DNA of 6,918 nt. Source: Marinosulfonomonas sp. (GTDB lineage: Bacteria > Pseudomonadota > Alphaproteobacteria > Rhodobacterales > Rhodobacteraceae). Of the stretch, positions 1 to 6,918 are shown in pieces. The notes beneath the pieces were generated by a model. It was not told the origin of the DNA. It did not search any database and saw nothing but the letters and a program-made list of their open reading frames with translations. Position numbers and translations under genes: made by a program. Positions within the stretch are counted from its first letter, which is position 1; the number at the start of each line of letters is the position of its first letter. The stretch is taken from contig JAFLKA010000536.1 in the NCBI GenBank assembly GCA_022712735.1, forward strand, positions 1-6,918, written 5' to 3'.

Positions 1-360
1 AAGGTCTATGTGCAGCAAACCGTTTTCCATTGCGGCCTCCCCCACTTCAACCCCGTCCGCCAAAACGAAACTCTTTTGAAACTGCCGCGCCGCAATGCCG
101 CGATGCAGGAACACACGGCCCTCATCCACCTCGCCTTGGCGACCACGCACCACCAGTTGACGAGCCTCGACTGTGATAGACAGCTCAGCCTCGCCAAATC
201 CGGCCACCGCCAGTGTGATGCGGTAACTGTGCTCGCTGGTCTGCTCGATATTAAAGGGCGGGTAACCATCCGTGCCGGATTTCGCGGTGCGTTCCATCAG
301 GCGTTCCAACTGATCGAACCCCAGCAAAAAGGGATGCGTACTTAGCGTCAATTTCGTCAT
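1..360 (-). CDS. Small heat-shock protein, Hsp20/IbpA family (3' end off the left edge)
   Basis: An ATP-independent holdase of the alpha-crystallin family, which in bacteria binds unfolding proteins in the cytoplasm and passes them to DnaK/GroEL. The frame stays open for 120 codons from the start at 360 to base 1 with no stop, so the C-terminus is missing. Visible parts are a short N-terminal arm (HPFLLGFDQLERLME, about residues 9-23), the start of the alpha-crystallin domain at GYPPFNIE (32-39), the strand YRITLAVAGF (46-55), FLHRGIAARQFQRSFVL (84-100) and MENGLLHIDL (111-120). This layout matches IbpA/HspH-type Hsp20 proteins of about 135-160 residues. Start choice: ATG at 364-366 is in frame two codons upstream, but AAGGA (372-368) would sit only 1 base before it. 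The ATG at 358-360 has a 7-base spacing and is preferred. The gene is divergent from the ydcH-purEK cluster and has its own RpoH-like promoter and thermometer-like leader. Confidence 0.93.
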   Translation of the reverse strand, partial: MTKLTLSTHPFLLGFDQLERLMERTAKSGTDGYPPFNIEQTSEHSYRITLAVAGFGEAELSITVEARQLVVRGRQGEVDEGRVFLHRGIAARQFQKSFVLADGVEVGEAAMENGLLHIDL

Positions 361-361
361 C

Positions 362-387
362 AACATGTCCTTCATCAAGCGACAGTT
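362..387 (-). promoter_or_regulatory. ROSE-like RNA thermometer hairpin over the hsp20 ribosome binding site
   Basis: Read as minus-strand RNA, the leader directly before the hsp20 start folds into a hairpin that buries the Shine-Dalgarno sequence. AAC (387-385) pairs with GUU (364-362). U365 is bulged. UGUC (384-381) pairs with GACA (369-366). G380 is bulged, and CU (379-378) pairs with AG (371-370). The loop is UGAUGA, and its ends could also pair. The core is UCGCU, six loop bases, then AGGA. This fits the UYGCU...AGGA arrangement with a bulged G that defines ROSE elements (repression of heat-shock gene expression) of rhizobial small heat-shock genes. A second GC-rich hairpin around CCGCATGCGG (399-408) lies upstream, as expected for multi-hairpin ROSE leaders. 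Pairing and gene context are seen directly; temperature control is inferred. Confidence 0.7.
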
Positions 388-425
388 CAGTGCAGGCCCC
401 GCATGCGGCAACCCGTTCTTAATAG

Positions 426-454
426 ATATGGGCAGCCACAGCCCACAGTGCAAG
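426..454 (-). promoter_or_regulatory. RpoH (sigma-32)-like promoter of hsp20
   Basis: On the minus strand a -35 CTTG (454-451) is followed after 18 bases by CCCATAT (432-426). This matches 6 of 7 positions of the alphaproteobacterial RpoH -10 pattern CYTATNT, and also resembles the E. coli sigma-32 pattern (GCCCATAT against CCCCATNT). Transcription would start near 420-418. That gives a leader of about 60 bases containing the ROSE-like hairpin. The match and its position before a heat-shock gene support the call; the start site is inferred. Confidence 0.6.
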
Positions 455-543
455 GGCAGCAGATCACGCCAAACCCTTCCCGCAACGCAAAAAAACGGCT
501 ATTCAGAAGGTTCCAGCAACCGACTCACGGTAACAATGCCCCA

Positions 544-762
544 ATGAACACCCCGATTGAAATGAACCACGAAGATGTGCAGCGCGTCCGGCTTGAGGTT
601 TTGCGCCGCGAACACCGCGATCTGGACGAGGCAATTCAAGCGCTCGAAGAGGTCAGGCGCGGCGACCAGTTGACGATCCGCCGCCTGAAAACCCAGAAAT
701 TGCGCCTAAAAGACCAGATCGCCGCGATTAAGGATGACCTCACCCCCGATATTATTGCGTGA
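544..762 (+). CDS. YdcH/DUF465 family small protein
   Basis: A 72-residue, highly charged, probably all-helical protein of the YdcH (DUF465) family, whose biochemical role is unknown. Residues of about 7-60 form an alpha-helical hairpin rich in Arg, Glu and Leu. The signature-like segment RRLKTQKLRLKDQIAAIKDD (about 47-66) matches the family's LKKQKLxLKDxI pattern, and the protein ends LTPDIIA. There is no signal peptide or membrane segment. The frame is open upstream to an ATG at 403, but that would run back across the hsp20 promoter, and family members are 60-75 residues. The ATG at 544 is therefore chosen; the ATG at 562 (66 residues) is also possible, and no start has a strong ribosome binding site. 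It ends 46 bases before purE, so the two may be co-transcribed. No convincing promoter was seen in 455-543. Confidence 0.8.
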   Translation: MNTPIEMNHEDVQRVRLEVLRREHRDLDEAIQALEEVRRGDQLTIRRLKTQKLRLKDQIAAIKDDLTPDIIA

Positions 763-782
763 GCCCGCGCAATCGGTATAGT
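755..782 (+). promoter_or_regulatory. Possible sigma70-type promoter for purEK
   Basis: TTGCGT (755-760) and TATAGT (777-782) are separated by 16 bases and lie 26 bases upstream of the purE start. The -10 box matches the consensus at 5 of 6 positions but the -35 box only at 3 of 6. It overlaps the end of the ydcH gene. If active it would let purEK be transcribed separately from ydcH. This is a weak pattern-based call. Confidence 0.3.
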
Positions 783-808
783 CCGCGTTCGCAAGTTAGG
801 ATGGCACA

Positions 809-1297
809 ATGACAGACGTAAAAATCGGCATCATCATGGGGTCCCAGTCGGATTGGCCCACCATGCGGTTGGCCGCCGATATTCTTGATGAACTGGGCGT
901 GGATTACGAGACTAAAATCGTCTCGGCGCACCGCACACCGGACCGGCTGTGGGACTATGGCAAAACCGCTGTTGACCGTGGCTTGCAGGTGATCATCGCG
1001 GGCGCTGGTGGTGCGGCGCATTTGCCCGGCATGATGGCCAGTAAAACCCGCATTCCGGTGGTTGGCGTGCCAATCCAAACCAAAGCATTGTCTGGCGTCG
1101 ATAGCCTCTATTCCATCGTGCAAATGCCCAAAGGGTTTCCCGTCGCCACCATGGCCATCGGCGCCGCAGGTGCCGCCAACGCAGGCCTGATGGCCGCTAG
1201 TATCCTCGCGCTAAATGATACCGCTTTGGCCACGCGACTTGATGCTTGGCGCGCCGCCCTTTCGGCCTCGATTCCGGATGAGCCATCCAATGACTAA
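809..1297 (+). CDS. purE: N5-carboxyaminoimidazole ribonucleotide mutase (PurE, class I)
   Basis: Moves the carboxyl group of N5-CAIR to give CAIR, in the de novo purine pathway. It acts in the cytoplasm, as an octamer in known class I enzymes. At 162 residues it has normal length. The class I landmarks are all present: the phosphate-binding loop GSQSDWPTM (residues 11-19), SAHRTP (39-44) with the catalytic histidine at 41, the glycine-rich [14 protein letters not shown] (65-78), PVVGVP (83-88), and the C-terminal IGAAGAANA (117-125). The start is supported by AGGA at 798-801 with 7-base spacing. The 3' end overlaps purK by 8 bases, which suggests coupled translation of the two enzymes that act in sequence. 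The presence of purK next door agrees with the class I (mutase) assignment rather than a class II AIR carboxylase. Confidence 0.97.
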   Translation: MTDVKIGIIMGSQSDWPTMRLAADILDELGVDYETKIVSAHRTPDRLWDYGKTAVDRGLQVIIAGAGGAAHLPGMMASKTRIPVVGVPIQTKALSGVDSLYSIVQMPKGFPVATMAIGAAGAANAGLMAASILALNDTALATRLDAWRAALSASIPDEPSND

Positions 1298-2357
1298 CCC
1301 ATTACCATTAGGCGCAACCATCGGCATCCTTGGCGGCGGGCAACTGGGCCGCATGCTCTCGGTCGCCGCCTCCCGCCTCGGCTTCAAAACCCATATATTC
1401 GAGCCGGGTGCAAACCCGCCCGCAGGCCACGTCGCGGACCAAGTCACCACCGCACCCTATGACGATGATACCGCCCTGACGGATTTTGCGGGCGCGGTCG
1501 ATGTGATCACCTATGAATTCGAAAACATCCCGACATCGGCGCTGGATACACTGGAGCGTTTACGCCCGATCCACCCGAACCGCCGCGCACTGGCCACCTC
1601 GCAGGATCGCCTGACCGAAAAGGAATTCCTGCAATCGCTCGGGCTAAACACCGCCCCCTTCGCAACCGTCGATACGCTGGACGACCTAACCACCGCCCTT
1701 GAAACCACAGGCACCCCCGCCATCCTAAAAACGCGGCGCTTTGGCTATGATGGCAAGGGCCAAGCCCGCATCATGACCACGGGTGACGCCGCCAAAGCCC
1801 ACGCCGACATGGCGGGCGCCCCCAGCCTGCTGGAAGGGTTTGTCGATTTCAGTCACGAGGTCTCGGTCATCGCCGCCCGCAACCAACAGGGTGACATCGC
1901 CTGCTATGACCCGGGGCAAAACGTGCATGTGGATGGCATCCTGCGCACAACCACCGTGCCCGCCACCCTGACCACCGCGCAAACCACCGACGCCGTGCTG
2001 CTGGCGGCCCGCATCCTGAATGAACTGGATTATGTCGGCGTGATGGGGGTCGAACTGTTCGTCACCCCCCAAGGGCTGATCGTCAACGAATTTGCCCCAC
2101 GCGTGCACAATTCAGGTCACTGGACCCAGAACGGCTGTGCGATTGACCAGTTCGAACAGCATATCCGCGCCGTAGCAGGCTGGCCGCTTGGCGACGGCAA
2201 ACGCCACTCTGATGTCACAATGGAAAACCTGATCGGCGATGATATGGACACCGTTCCCACACTGGCAGCCGAGCCCAACACCGCCCTGCACCTCTATGGC
2301 AAAGCCGAAACCAAACCGGGCCGCAAGATGGGCCACGTCAACCGGATTACCACCTAA
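1290..2357 (+). CDS. purK: N5-carboxyaminoimidazole ribonucleotide synthase (PurK)
   Basis: An ATP-grasp ligase that makes N5-CAIR from AIR, bicarbonate and ATP, supplying the substrate of PurE. At 355 residues it is the usual PurK length. An N-terminal pre-ATP-grasp fold opens with [13 protein letters not shown] (11-23) and includes TYEFENIP (74-81). The ATP-grasp domain follows, with [10 protein letters not shown] (105-114), [14 protein letters not shown] (145-158) and HEVSVIAAR (189-197). The metal and carboxylate end is [10 protein letters not shown] (249-258) and [14 protein letters not shown] (266-279), and the C-terminal lid contains [12 protein letters not shown]. Start choice: ATGs at 1278 and in-frame 1215 exist, but GGATGAG (1276-1282) sits 7 bases before the ATG at 1290, and the domain begins just after it. 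It is the last gene of the cluster and faces the convergent lipase gene. Confidence 0.97.
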   Translation: MTNPLPLGATIGILGGGQLGRMLSVAASRLGFKTHIFEPGANPPAGHVADQVTTAPYDDDTALTDFAGAVDVITYEFENIPTSALDTLERLRPIHPNRRALATSQDRLTEKEFLQSLGLNTAPFATVDTLDDLTTALETTGTPAILKTRRFGYDGKGQARIMTTGDAAKAHADMAGAPSLLEGFVDFSHEVSVIAARNQQGDIACYDPGQNVHVDGILRTTTVPATLTTAQTTDAVLLAARILNELDYVGVMGVELFVTPQGLIVNEFAPRVHNSGHWTQNGCAIDQFEQHIRAVAGWPLGDGKRHSDVTMENLIGDDMDTVPTLAAEPNTALHLYGKAETKPGRKMGHVNRITT

Positions 2358-2373
2358 CCCCTTCTTCTTGCTA

Positions 2374-2459
2374 CAGCGATTTGCATTAACCGGAAACAGA
2401 ATTTGCCCCAAGAGTGGGCGAATTCTGATGCACTTTAAGATTAAAAATGCAAACCGCTG
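2374..2459. repeat. Nested inverted repeat between purK and the convergent lipase gene
   Basis: Two stems lie one inside the other. The outer arms CAGCGATTTGCATT (2374-2387) and AATGCAAACCGCTG (2446-2459) are complementary over 14 positions with a single A-C mismatch. The inner arms CAGAATTTGCCC (2397-2408) and GGGCGAATTCTG (2416-2427) pair over 12 positions with one T-G wobble around a 7-base loop. The unit is 86 bases with unpaired AACCGGAAA on the left and about 18 bases on the right. It lies 16 bases after the purK stop and 35 bases before the end of the opposite-strand hydrolase gene. A role as a two-way transcript end or RNA-stabilising structure is plausible, but there is no clear T-run after either stem. 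A short non-autonomous mobile repeat is an alternative, though no flanking target duplication is visible. Confidence 0.75.
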
Positions 2460-2467
2460 GAAATACC

Positions 2468-2479
2468 TGCCGCGCGGCA
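2468..2479. repeat. Perfect 12-bp GC palindrome
   Basis: TGCCGCGCGGCA reads identically on both strands. It lies 8 bases after the nested inverted repeat and 15 bases before the 3' end of the hydrolase gene. It could be a short hairpin or add to bidirectional termination between the convergent genes. No protein-binding assignment can be made. Confidence 0.5.
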
Positions 2480-2494
2480 CGCGCATTAAATCTC

Positions 2495-3217
2495 TTACTC
2501 GAAACTCAGCCGCACCGCATCCGCATAGCTCAACTCGCGATCAAACGCGCCCGTTGCCAAAAACAGTTTCACCTGCGCCACCACCAGCGGGCTGTTCATC
2601 ATATAGGTGTGCGTGACCGGCAAAACGATATGGTCGCGCATCCCCTCCAGCCGCGTCGCCGCAACCGAAACCTTGCCATCATCAGCACCGGTGATCATCG
2701 CTGAATACATCGGGTTCAGCGACCGGTTTCCAGCAATGATCCCCAGTTCATACCCCGAAGCCCCCAACCGGTTCGGAACCGATCCCTGATCCGTGCCCAG
2801 CTCCATCCCCGCTGGACCATTGATCATCTGGAACAATTCCCAGTCGCCCAGCAGATCAACCAGTTCCGACCCGCTGTTGGGCGGGGCCATCATCACCACG
2901 CGGCCCGTCTTGTCGGTCCTGTTTTGCGCCAGATACATCCGCACCAGAATACCACCCATTGAATGGGTCACGAAATGCGCCTTCTGGCCGCTACACCCGT
3001 CCACCGCTTCTGGCAGACCATGCAAAACCAGCTGCTCCAGCGGCTCACGCGTGGACGGGTAGGAAATATTCACCACCTCGTATCCCGCATGCGACAGGGC
3101 CTGTTCCATCACCATCAATGATGCATTACTACGCGCCAGCCCATGCACCAAAATTGCGCAATCGGCATTGGCCAACGTGGGGAAAAACATCAAGATAAAG
3201 ATCAAGAACCGTTTCAT
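2495..3217 (-). CDS. Exported lipase/esterase-like alpha/beta hydrolase
   Basis: A 240-residue serine hydrolase probably secreted to the periplasm. The N-terminus [18 protein letters not shown] is a clear Sec signal peptide, with likely cleavage after residue 18. The mature part begins with the oxyanion strand [10 protein letters not shown] (21-30). The nucleophile elbow is THSMGG (84-89) with Ser86; threonine replaces the first glycine of the usual GxSxG, as in some lipase families. An acid is likely at Asp179 or Asp180 in GADDGKVSV, and the histidine is likely His203 in VTHTYMM, so the full triad appears present. Two cysteines (20 and 75) could form a disulfide. The fold resembles the lipase/PGAP1-like group of small bacterial hydrolases; the substrate is unknown. 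It lies 55 bases downstream of the EamA gene on the same strand and may be co-transcribed. The ribosome binding site is weak. Confidence 0.85.
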   Translation of the reverse strand: MKRFLIFILMFFPTLANADCAILVHGLARSNASLMVMEQALSHAGYEVVNISYPSTREPLEQLVLHGLPEAVDGCSGQKAHFVTHSMGGILVRMYLAQNRTDKTGRVVMMAPPNSGSELVDLLGDWELFQMINGPAGMELGTDQGSVPNRLGASGYELGIIAGNRSLNPMYSAMITGADDGKVSVAATRLEGMRDHIVLPVTHTYMMNSPLVVAQVKLFLATGAFDRELSYADAVRLSFE

Positions 3218-3272
3218 AAAAAGTGATATAGCCCCTGCGATGCGGCATTAAAAGGTCAGACGATCCATACCC

Positions 3273-4106
3273 TTAGCGACGCATTGACACTGCAACCCCG
3301 CCCAGCACCAACAGACTGGCCACAATGATCCGCATGCTCACCGTTTCATCCAGAAATACGATACCACCCGCCATCGCAATCACCGGCACGCTTAACTGCG
3401 CCACCGCCGCCTTTGTTGCCCCCAGATGCGGTAAAATCCGGTACCACAGCGCATAGCCCAACCCCGAGGTCACACCGCCCGACAAAGCCGCCAACATCGC
3501 GCCCCACGCGGTGATCCGGTCTGGCAAGATAACGAACACCAGCACAGCCAACGGCATCGCCAGCAGGAAATTCATCGCGGTAGACCCCAGCGCGTCCGTG
3601 GCCCCGCGCCCCAACAACGAATATATCCCCCACCCCAGCGCCGCGGCGGCCATCAGCACACCACCGGCAAGCGACAGGGACGCGCCAGCCCCAGGCCACA
3701 ACAGCCAAACCAGCCCGCTGAACGCCAACCCCGCCCCGAGCCACCGTTGTAGCGGTACCTCTTCACGCAGAAGTATCGCACCAGCAAACATCGTCACCTG
3801 CACCCCGCCAAACAGCAGCAACGCACCCACCCCCGCAGGCAGGCTGACATAGGCAAAGGAAAACCCCAGCACATAGAGCGCCAAGGACAACGGACCTATC
3901 GCATCTTTCAGACGGGGCCACAGCACAGGGCGCGCCCCACCGCCTCTGACCCAAACCAGCACCATCAGCACAACCGCGCCAGCAGCCAGCCGAATAGCCG
4001 CAAAAGCAGCCGGTCCCATCCCCGCATCCACCAAAGCCAACCGGTTCAGCACCGAATTGGCGGCGAATGCGATCATGGTGAAGGTGGTGAGAAAGATCAG
4101 GCGCAT
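3273..4106 (-). CDS. EamA/DMT-superfamily inner-membrane transporter
   Basis: A 277-residue drug/metabolite-transporter (DMT) family protein with two EamA repeats, roughly residues 5-137 and 146-275. About ten hydrophobic segments can be drawn, near 3-21, 33-53, 69-89, 92-113, 121-138, 145-165, 176-195, 200-222, 231-252 and 258-275. The second repeat carries the typical GLGYALWYRILPHLGATKAA region, then SVPVIAMAGGIVFLDE (239-254). The positive C-terminus SMRR fits a cytoplasmic end. Family members export amino acids, metabolites or drugs, and the sequence does not show which. It starts 17 bases after the stop of the nucleotidyltransferase-like gene, so the two are likely one transcript. The ribosome binding site is only a weak AGAG. 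Confidence 0.9.
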   Translation of the reverse strand: MRLIFLTTFTMIAFAANSVLNRLALVDAGMGPAAFAAIRLAAGAVVLMVLVWVRGGGARPVLWPRLKDAIGPLSLALYVLGFSFAYVSLPAGVGALLLFGGVQVTMFAGAILLREEVPLQRWLGAGLAFSGLVWLLWPGAGASLSLAGGVLMAAAALGWGIYSLLGRGATDALGSTAMNFLLAMPLAVLVFVILPDRITAWGAMLAALSGGVTSGLGYALWYRILPHLGATKAAVAQLSVPVIAMAGGIVFLDETVSMRIIVASLLVLGGVAVSMRR

Positions 4107-4123
4107 GGGTTTTACTCTAGCTT

Positions 4124-4585
4124 TTACATAGCTTCGCGCATTCGGTTTGCCCGTACAATATCCTTTTTGCGCCCAAACAGCCTGAAAATGCTAATCACTT
4201 CTGCTTGTTCGGGGACAAATAACACAACGCCTTGTCGCACAATCTTCTGACGTGTTTTCGGCAACACTGGATGCCACCCACTTTGATGCCGAACCTCCAA
4301 CCCTGCCATAACCTCGACATCCACCCCGAGAACCCTGTGCTTTAACAATACCTCGGACCGGAATCGTCCGGCGCCAGAACCTGCGCAATTCTCGCATTCC
4401 CATTCCTGACCAAGCGCCAACCCGTCTTTTTGTGAAACCAGAATATCTATGTCACCAATTGGCCCGGGATCAACCCCGTGCAGCACCATTGATACGCTGC
4501 CGATAATCCACCACGGATCAGTTGCCAATTGCATCTGGGTTGCGCACTCCAGTAACGCCTGTTCAAAAGACTTTGTAAGCCCCAT
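4124..4585 (-). CDS. Putative nucleotidyltransferase-fold protein
   Basis: A 153-residue soluble protein with the core pattern of the polymerase-beta-like nucleotidyltransferase fold. It has a helix-turn with GS at residues 29-30 (WWIIGSVSMVLHG), an acidic pair at Asp45 and Asp47 (IGDIDILVS), and a third carboxylate probably at Glu91 in GVDVEVMAG. These would bind metal and nucleotide. The middle contains CENC (64-67), a CxxC that could bind metal. The C-terminal part ends in a basic stretch (FGRKKDIVRANRMREAM). Families with this fold include antibiotic-modifying enzymes and AbiEii/MenT-type toxins, but no such identity is clear and no antitoxin partner is visible next to it. The start is firm: AGGAGT at 4599-4594 lies 8 bases upstream. 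It is the first gene of the minus-strand run after the groEL terminator. Confidence 0.7.
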   Translation of the reverse strand: MGLTKSFEQALLECATQMQLATDPWWIIGSVSMVLHGVDPGPIGDIDILVSQKDGLALGQEWECENCAGSGAGRFRSEVLLKHRVLGVDVEVMAGLEVRHQSGWHPVLPKTRQKIVRQGVVLFVPEQAEVISIFRLFGRKKDIVRANRMREAM

Positions 4586-4683
4586 GCAAACTGACTCCTG
4601 TTTTGCTGTGACAGACCTGCCTATAAATACTCACGTTGTGCGCTGATAGATAGTCCACAAAACTAGCGGCCACCGCCAAATGT

Positions 4684-4712
4684 AAAAGGGCCGCCCAAAC
4701 AGGCAGCCCTTT
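4684..4712 (-). terminator. Intrinsic terminator of groESL
   Basis: In the minus direction AAAGGGCTGCC (4712-4702) pairs with GGCGGCCCTTT (4695-4685) over 11 positions, one of them a U-G wobble. The loop is six bases and the 3' arm runs into a T tract (TTTT ending at 4684). It is the last of three hairpins after the groEL stop, about 100 bases downstream, and ends the operon before the nucleotidyltransferase-like gene. Confidence 0.85.
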
Positions 4713-4745
4713 CAAAGTATTCGCGTGTGGAACGGATAGGCTCTC

Positions 4746-4771
4746 GGTGCTTGGCCTTAGGGCCAAACACC
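4746..4771 (-). other. Second hairpin in the groEL 3' region
   Basis: On the minus strand GGTGTTTGGCC (4771-4761) pairs with GGCCAAGCACC (4756-4746) over 11 positions with one U-G wobble and a CTAA loop. There is no T tract after it, so it is not itself a terminator. It may protect the mRNA from 3' exonucleases. Confidence 0.65.
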
Positions 4772-4780
4772 TGTCGCCTC

Positions 4781-4809
4781 CGGTCAAAATCCCAACGGGA
4801 TTTAGACCG
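4781..4809 (-). other. First hairpin directly after the groEL stop codon
   Basis: CGGTC and AAATCCC pair with GGGATTT and GACCG across one T-T mismatch and a three-base loop, giving a 12-bp stem that begins two bases after the groEL stop codon (4811-4813). No T tract follows. It is likely an mRNA-stabilising or processing structure. Confidence 0.65.
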
Positions 4810-4810
4810 T

Positions 4811-6457
<1,647 letters not shown>

Positions 6458-6498
6458 CTAAAACTCCTGATAATTCTTAAGATTGTAAAGAGAAACGA

Positions 6499-6786
6499 CT
6501 AGCCCAGCAGGCCCATGATGTCGCTTTCTTTCATGATCAACAGCTCTTCGCCGTCAATCGTAACTTCGGTGCCGGACCATTTGCCAAACAACACTTTGTC
6601 GCCAGCTTTAACAGCCATCGGGATCAACTCACCACTGTCTTTGCGAGCGCCCTCACCACAAGCGATAACTTCGCCTTCGGCAGGTTTTTCTTTTGCACTA
6701 TCGGGAATAATCAACCCGCCAGCAGTTTTCTCTTCGCCTTCAAGGCGACGTACCAGAACACGGTCATGAAGTGGTGTAAAAGCCAT
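6499..6786 (-). CDS. groES: Co-chaperonin GroES (10 kDa, Cpn10)
   Basis: The heptameric lid that caps GroEL and closes the folding chamber. It has 95 residues, against 97 in E. coli. The N-terminal strand [17 protein letters not shown] (5-21) is followed by the mobile loop that contacts GroEL, with the hydrophobic GGLIIPD (23-29). The conserved core contains GEVIACGEG (38-46) and [15 protein letters not shown] (61-75), and the protein ends [19 protein letters not shown] (6800-6796) with a 9-base spacing supports the start. It is the first gene of the groESL operon. Confidence 0.99.
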   Translation of the reverse strand: MAFTPLHDRVLVRRLEGEEKTAGGLIIPDSAKEKPAEGEVIACGEGARKDSGELIPMAVKAGDKVLFGKWSGTEVTIDGEELLIMKESDIMGLLG

Positions 6787-6821
6787 CTTTGAACGCTCCT
6801 TCGATCAAGGTTAAAATCACA

Positions 6822-6848
6822 TTAGCACTCAGCTCGACCGAGTGCTAA
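6822..6848 (-). promoter_or_regulatory. CIRCE operator (HrcA binding site)
   Basis: TTAGCACTC (6822-6830), a 9-base spacer and GAGTGCTAA (6840-6848) form a perfect CIRCE inverted repeat with no deviation from the consensus. It lies 35 bases before the groES start and overlaps the expected transcription start, where bound HrcA would block RNA polymerase. It should also sit in the groESL mRNA leader. The hrcA gene is not in this window. Confidence 0.97.
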
Positions 6849-6855
6849 CAGACTG

Positions 6856-6884
6856 GATTTAGGGATGCAGGCGGGCGGAGTCAA
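6856..6884 (-). promoter_or_regulatory. Sigma70-like promoter of groESL
   Basis: On the minus strand TTGACT (6884-6879) is separated by 17 bases from TAAATC (6861-6856). Seven bases later the CIRCE element begins, which places the predicted start at the operator edge. The -35 box matches 5 of 6 consensus positions; the -10 box is weak (3 of 6). A CTTG lies further upstream (6912-6909) but no fitting RpoH -10 box follows, so housekeeping transcription with HrcA repression is the simplest reading. Confidence 0.7.
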
Positions 6885-6918
6885 CCGACGGGTGTTGATT
6901 CTTTTACCCAAGCCCCGT

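Noticed and set aside
10..345. Plus-strand open frame over the Hsp20 gene
   Set aside because: The minus-strand frame reads as a clear alpha-crystallin domain through base 1, and the plus frame has no recognisable pattern.
365..547. 60-codon plus-strand frame upstream of ydcH
   Set aside because: It covers the hsp20 promoter and leader, has no supported ribosome binding site or family pattern, and is a chance open frame.
2374..2459. Integron attC site or mobile element ends
   Set aside because: The nested arms recall folded recombination sites, but the core site pattern of attC is absent and there is no flanking duplication or nearby recombinase.
2239..2704. Short plus-strand frames across the purK end, nested repeat and hydrolase gene
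   Set aside because: They overlap well-supported coding sequence in other frames and show no coherent protein features.
4586..4683. Promoter for the nucleotidyltransferase-like gene (for example around TATTTATAGG)
   Set aside because: AT-rich -10-like boxes exist but no -35 box at a fitting distance was found, so no promoter is called.

Overview
The window looks like a chromosomal segment from an alphaproteobacterium, most likely a marine Rhodobacteraceae (Roseobacter-group) member. This rests on the mid-50s GC look, the style of the proteins (a short YdcH/DUF465 protein next to purEK, GroEL with an [14 protein letters not shown] tail) and a textbook CIRCE operator at groESL. The genus is inferred from impression, not from any search.

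Layout, left to right. (1) A small heat-shock protein gene (Hsp20 family) on the minus strand starts at 360 and runs off the left edge. Its 5' leader reads as a ROSE-type RNA thermometer and lies downstream of an RpoH-like promoter. (2) Facing away on the plus strand is a compact cluster: a 72-residue YdcH/DUF465 protein, then purE and purK, which overlap by 8 bases. PurK and PurE together convert AIR to CAIR in purine synthesis. (3) The 137-base gap after purK holds a nested inverted repeat (14-bp outer arms, 12-bp inner hairpin) plus a 12-bp palindrome. (4) A minus-strand run of three closely spaced genes follows: a nucleotidyltransferase-fold protein (4585-4124), a 10-TM EamA/DMT transporter (4106-3273) and an exported lipase-like alpha/beta hydrolase (3217-2495). 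(5) The right third is the groES-groEL operon on the minus strand. It has a sigma70-like promoter, a perfect CIRCE operator, and a 3' region of three consecutive strong hairpins, the last an intrinsic terminator.

The window therefore carries two heat-shock loci that appear to be controlled differently: RpoH plus RNA melting for Hsp20, and HrcA repression at CIRCE for GroESL. Between them lie purine synthesis and a small accessory-looking minus-strand cluster. No CRISPR array, insertion sequence, tRNA or rRNA was seen. The most interesting non-coding signals are the ROSE-like leader, the nested inverted repeat after purK and the triple hairpin after groEL. No clearly new multi-gene system is evident.
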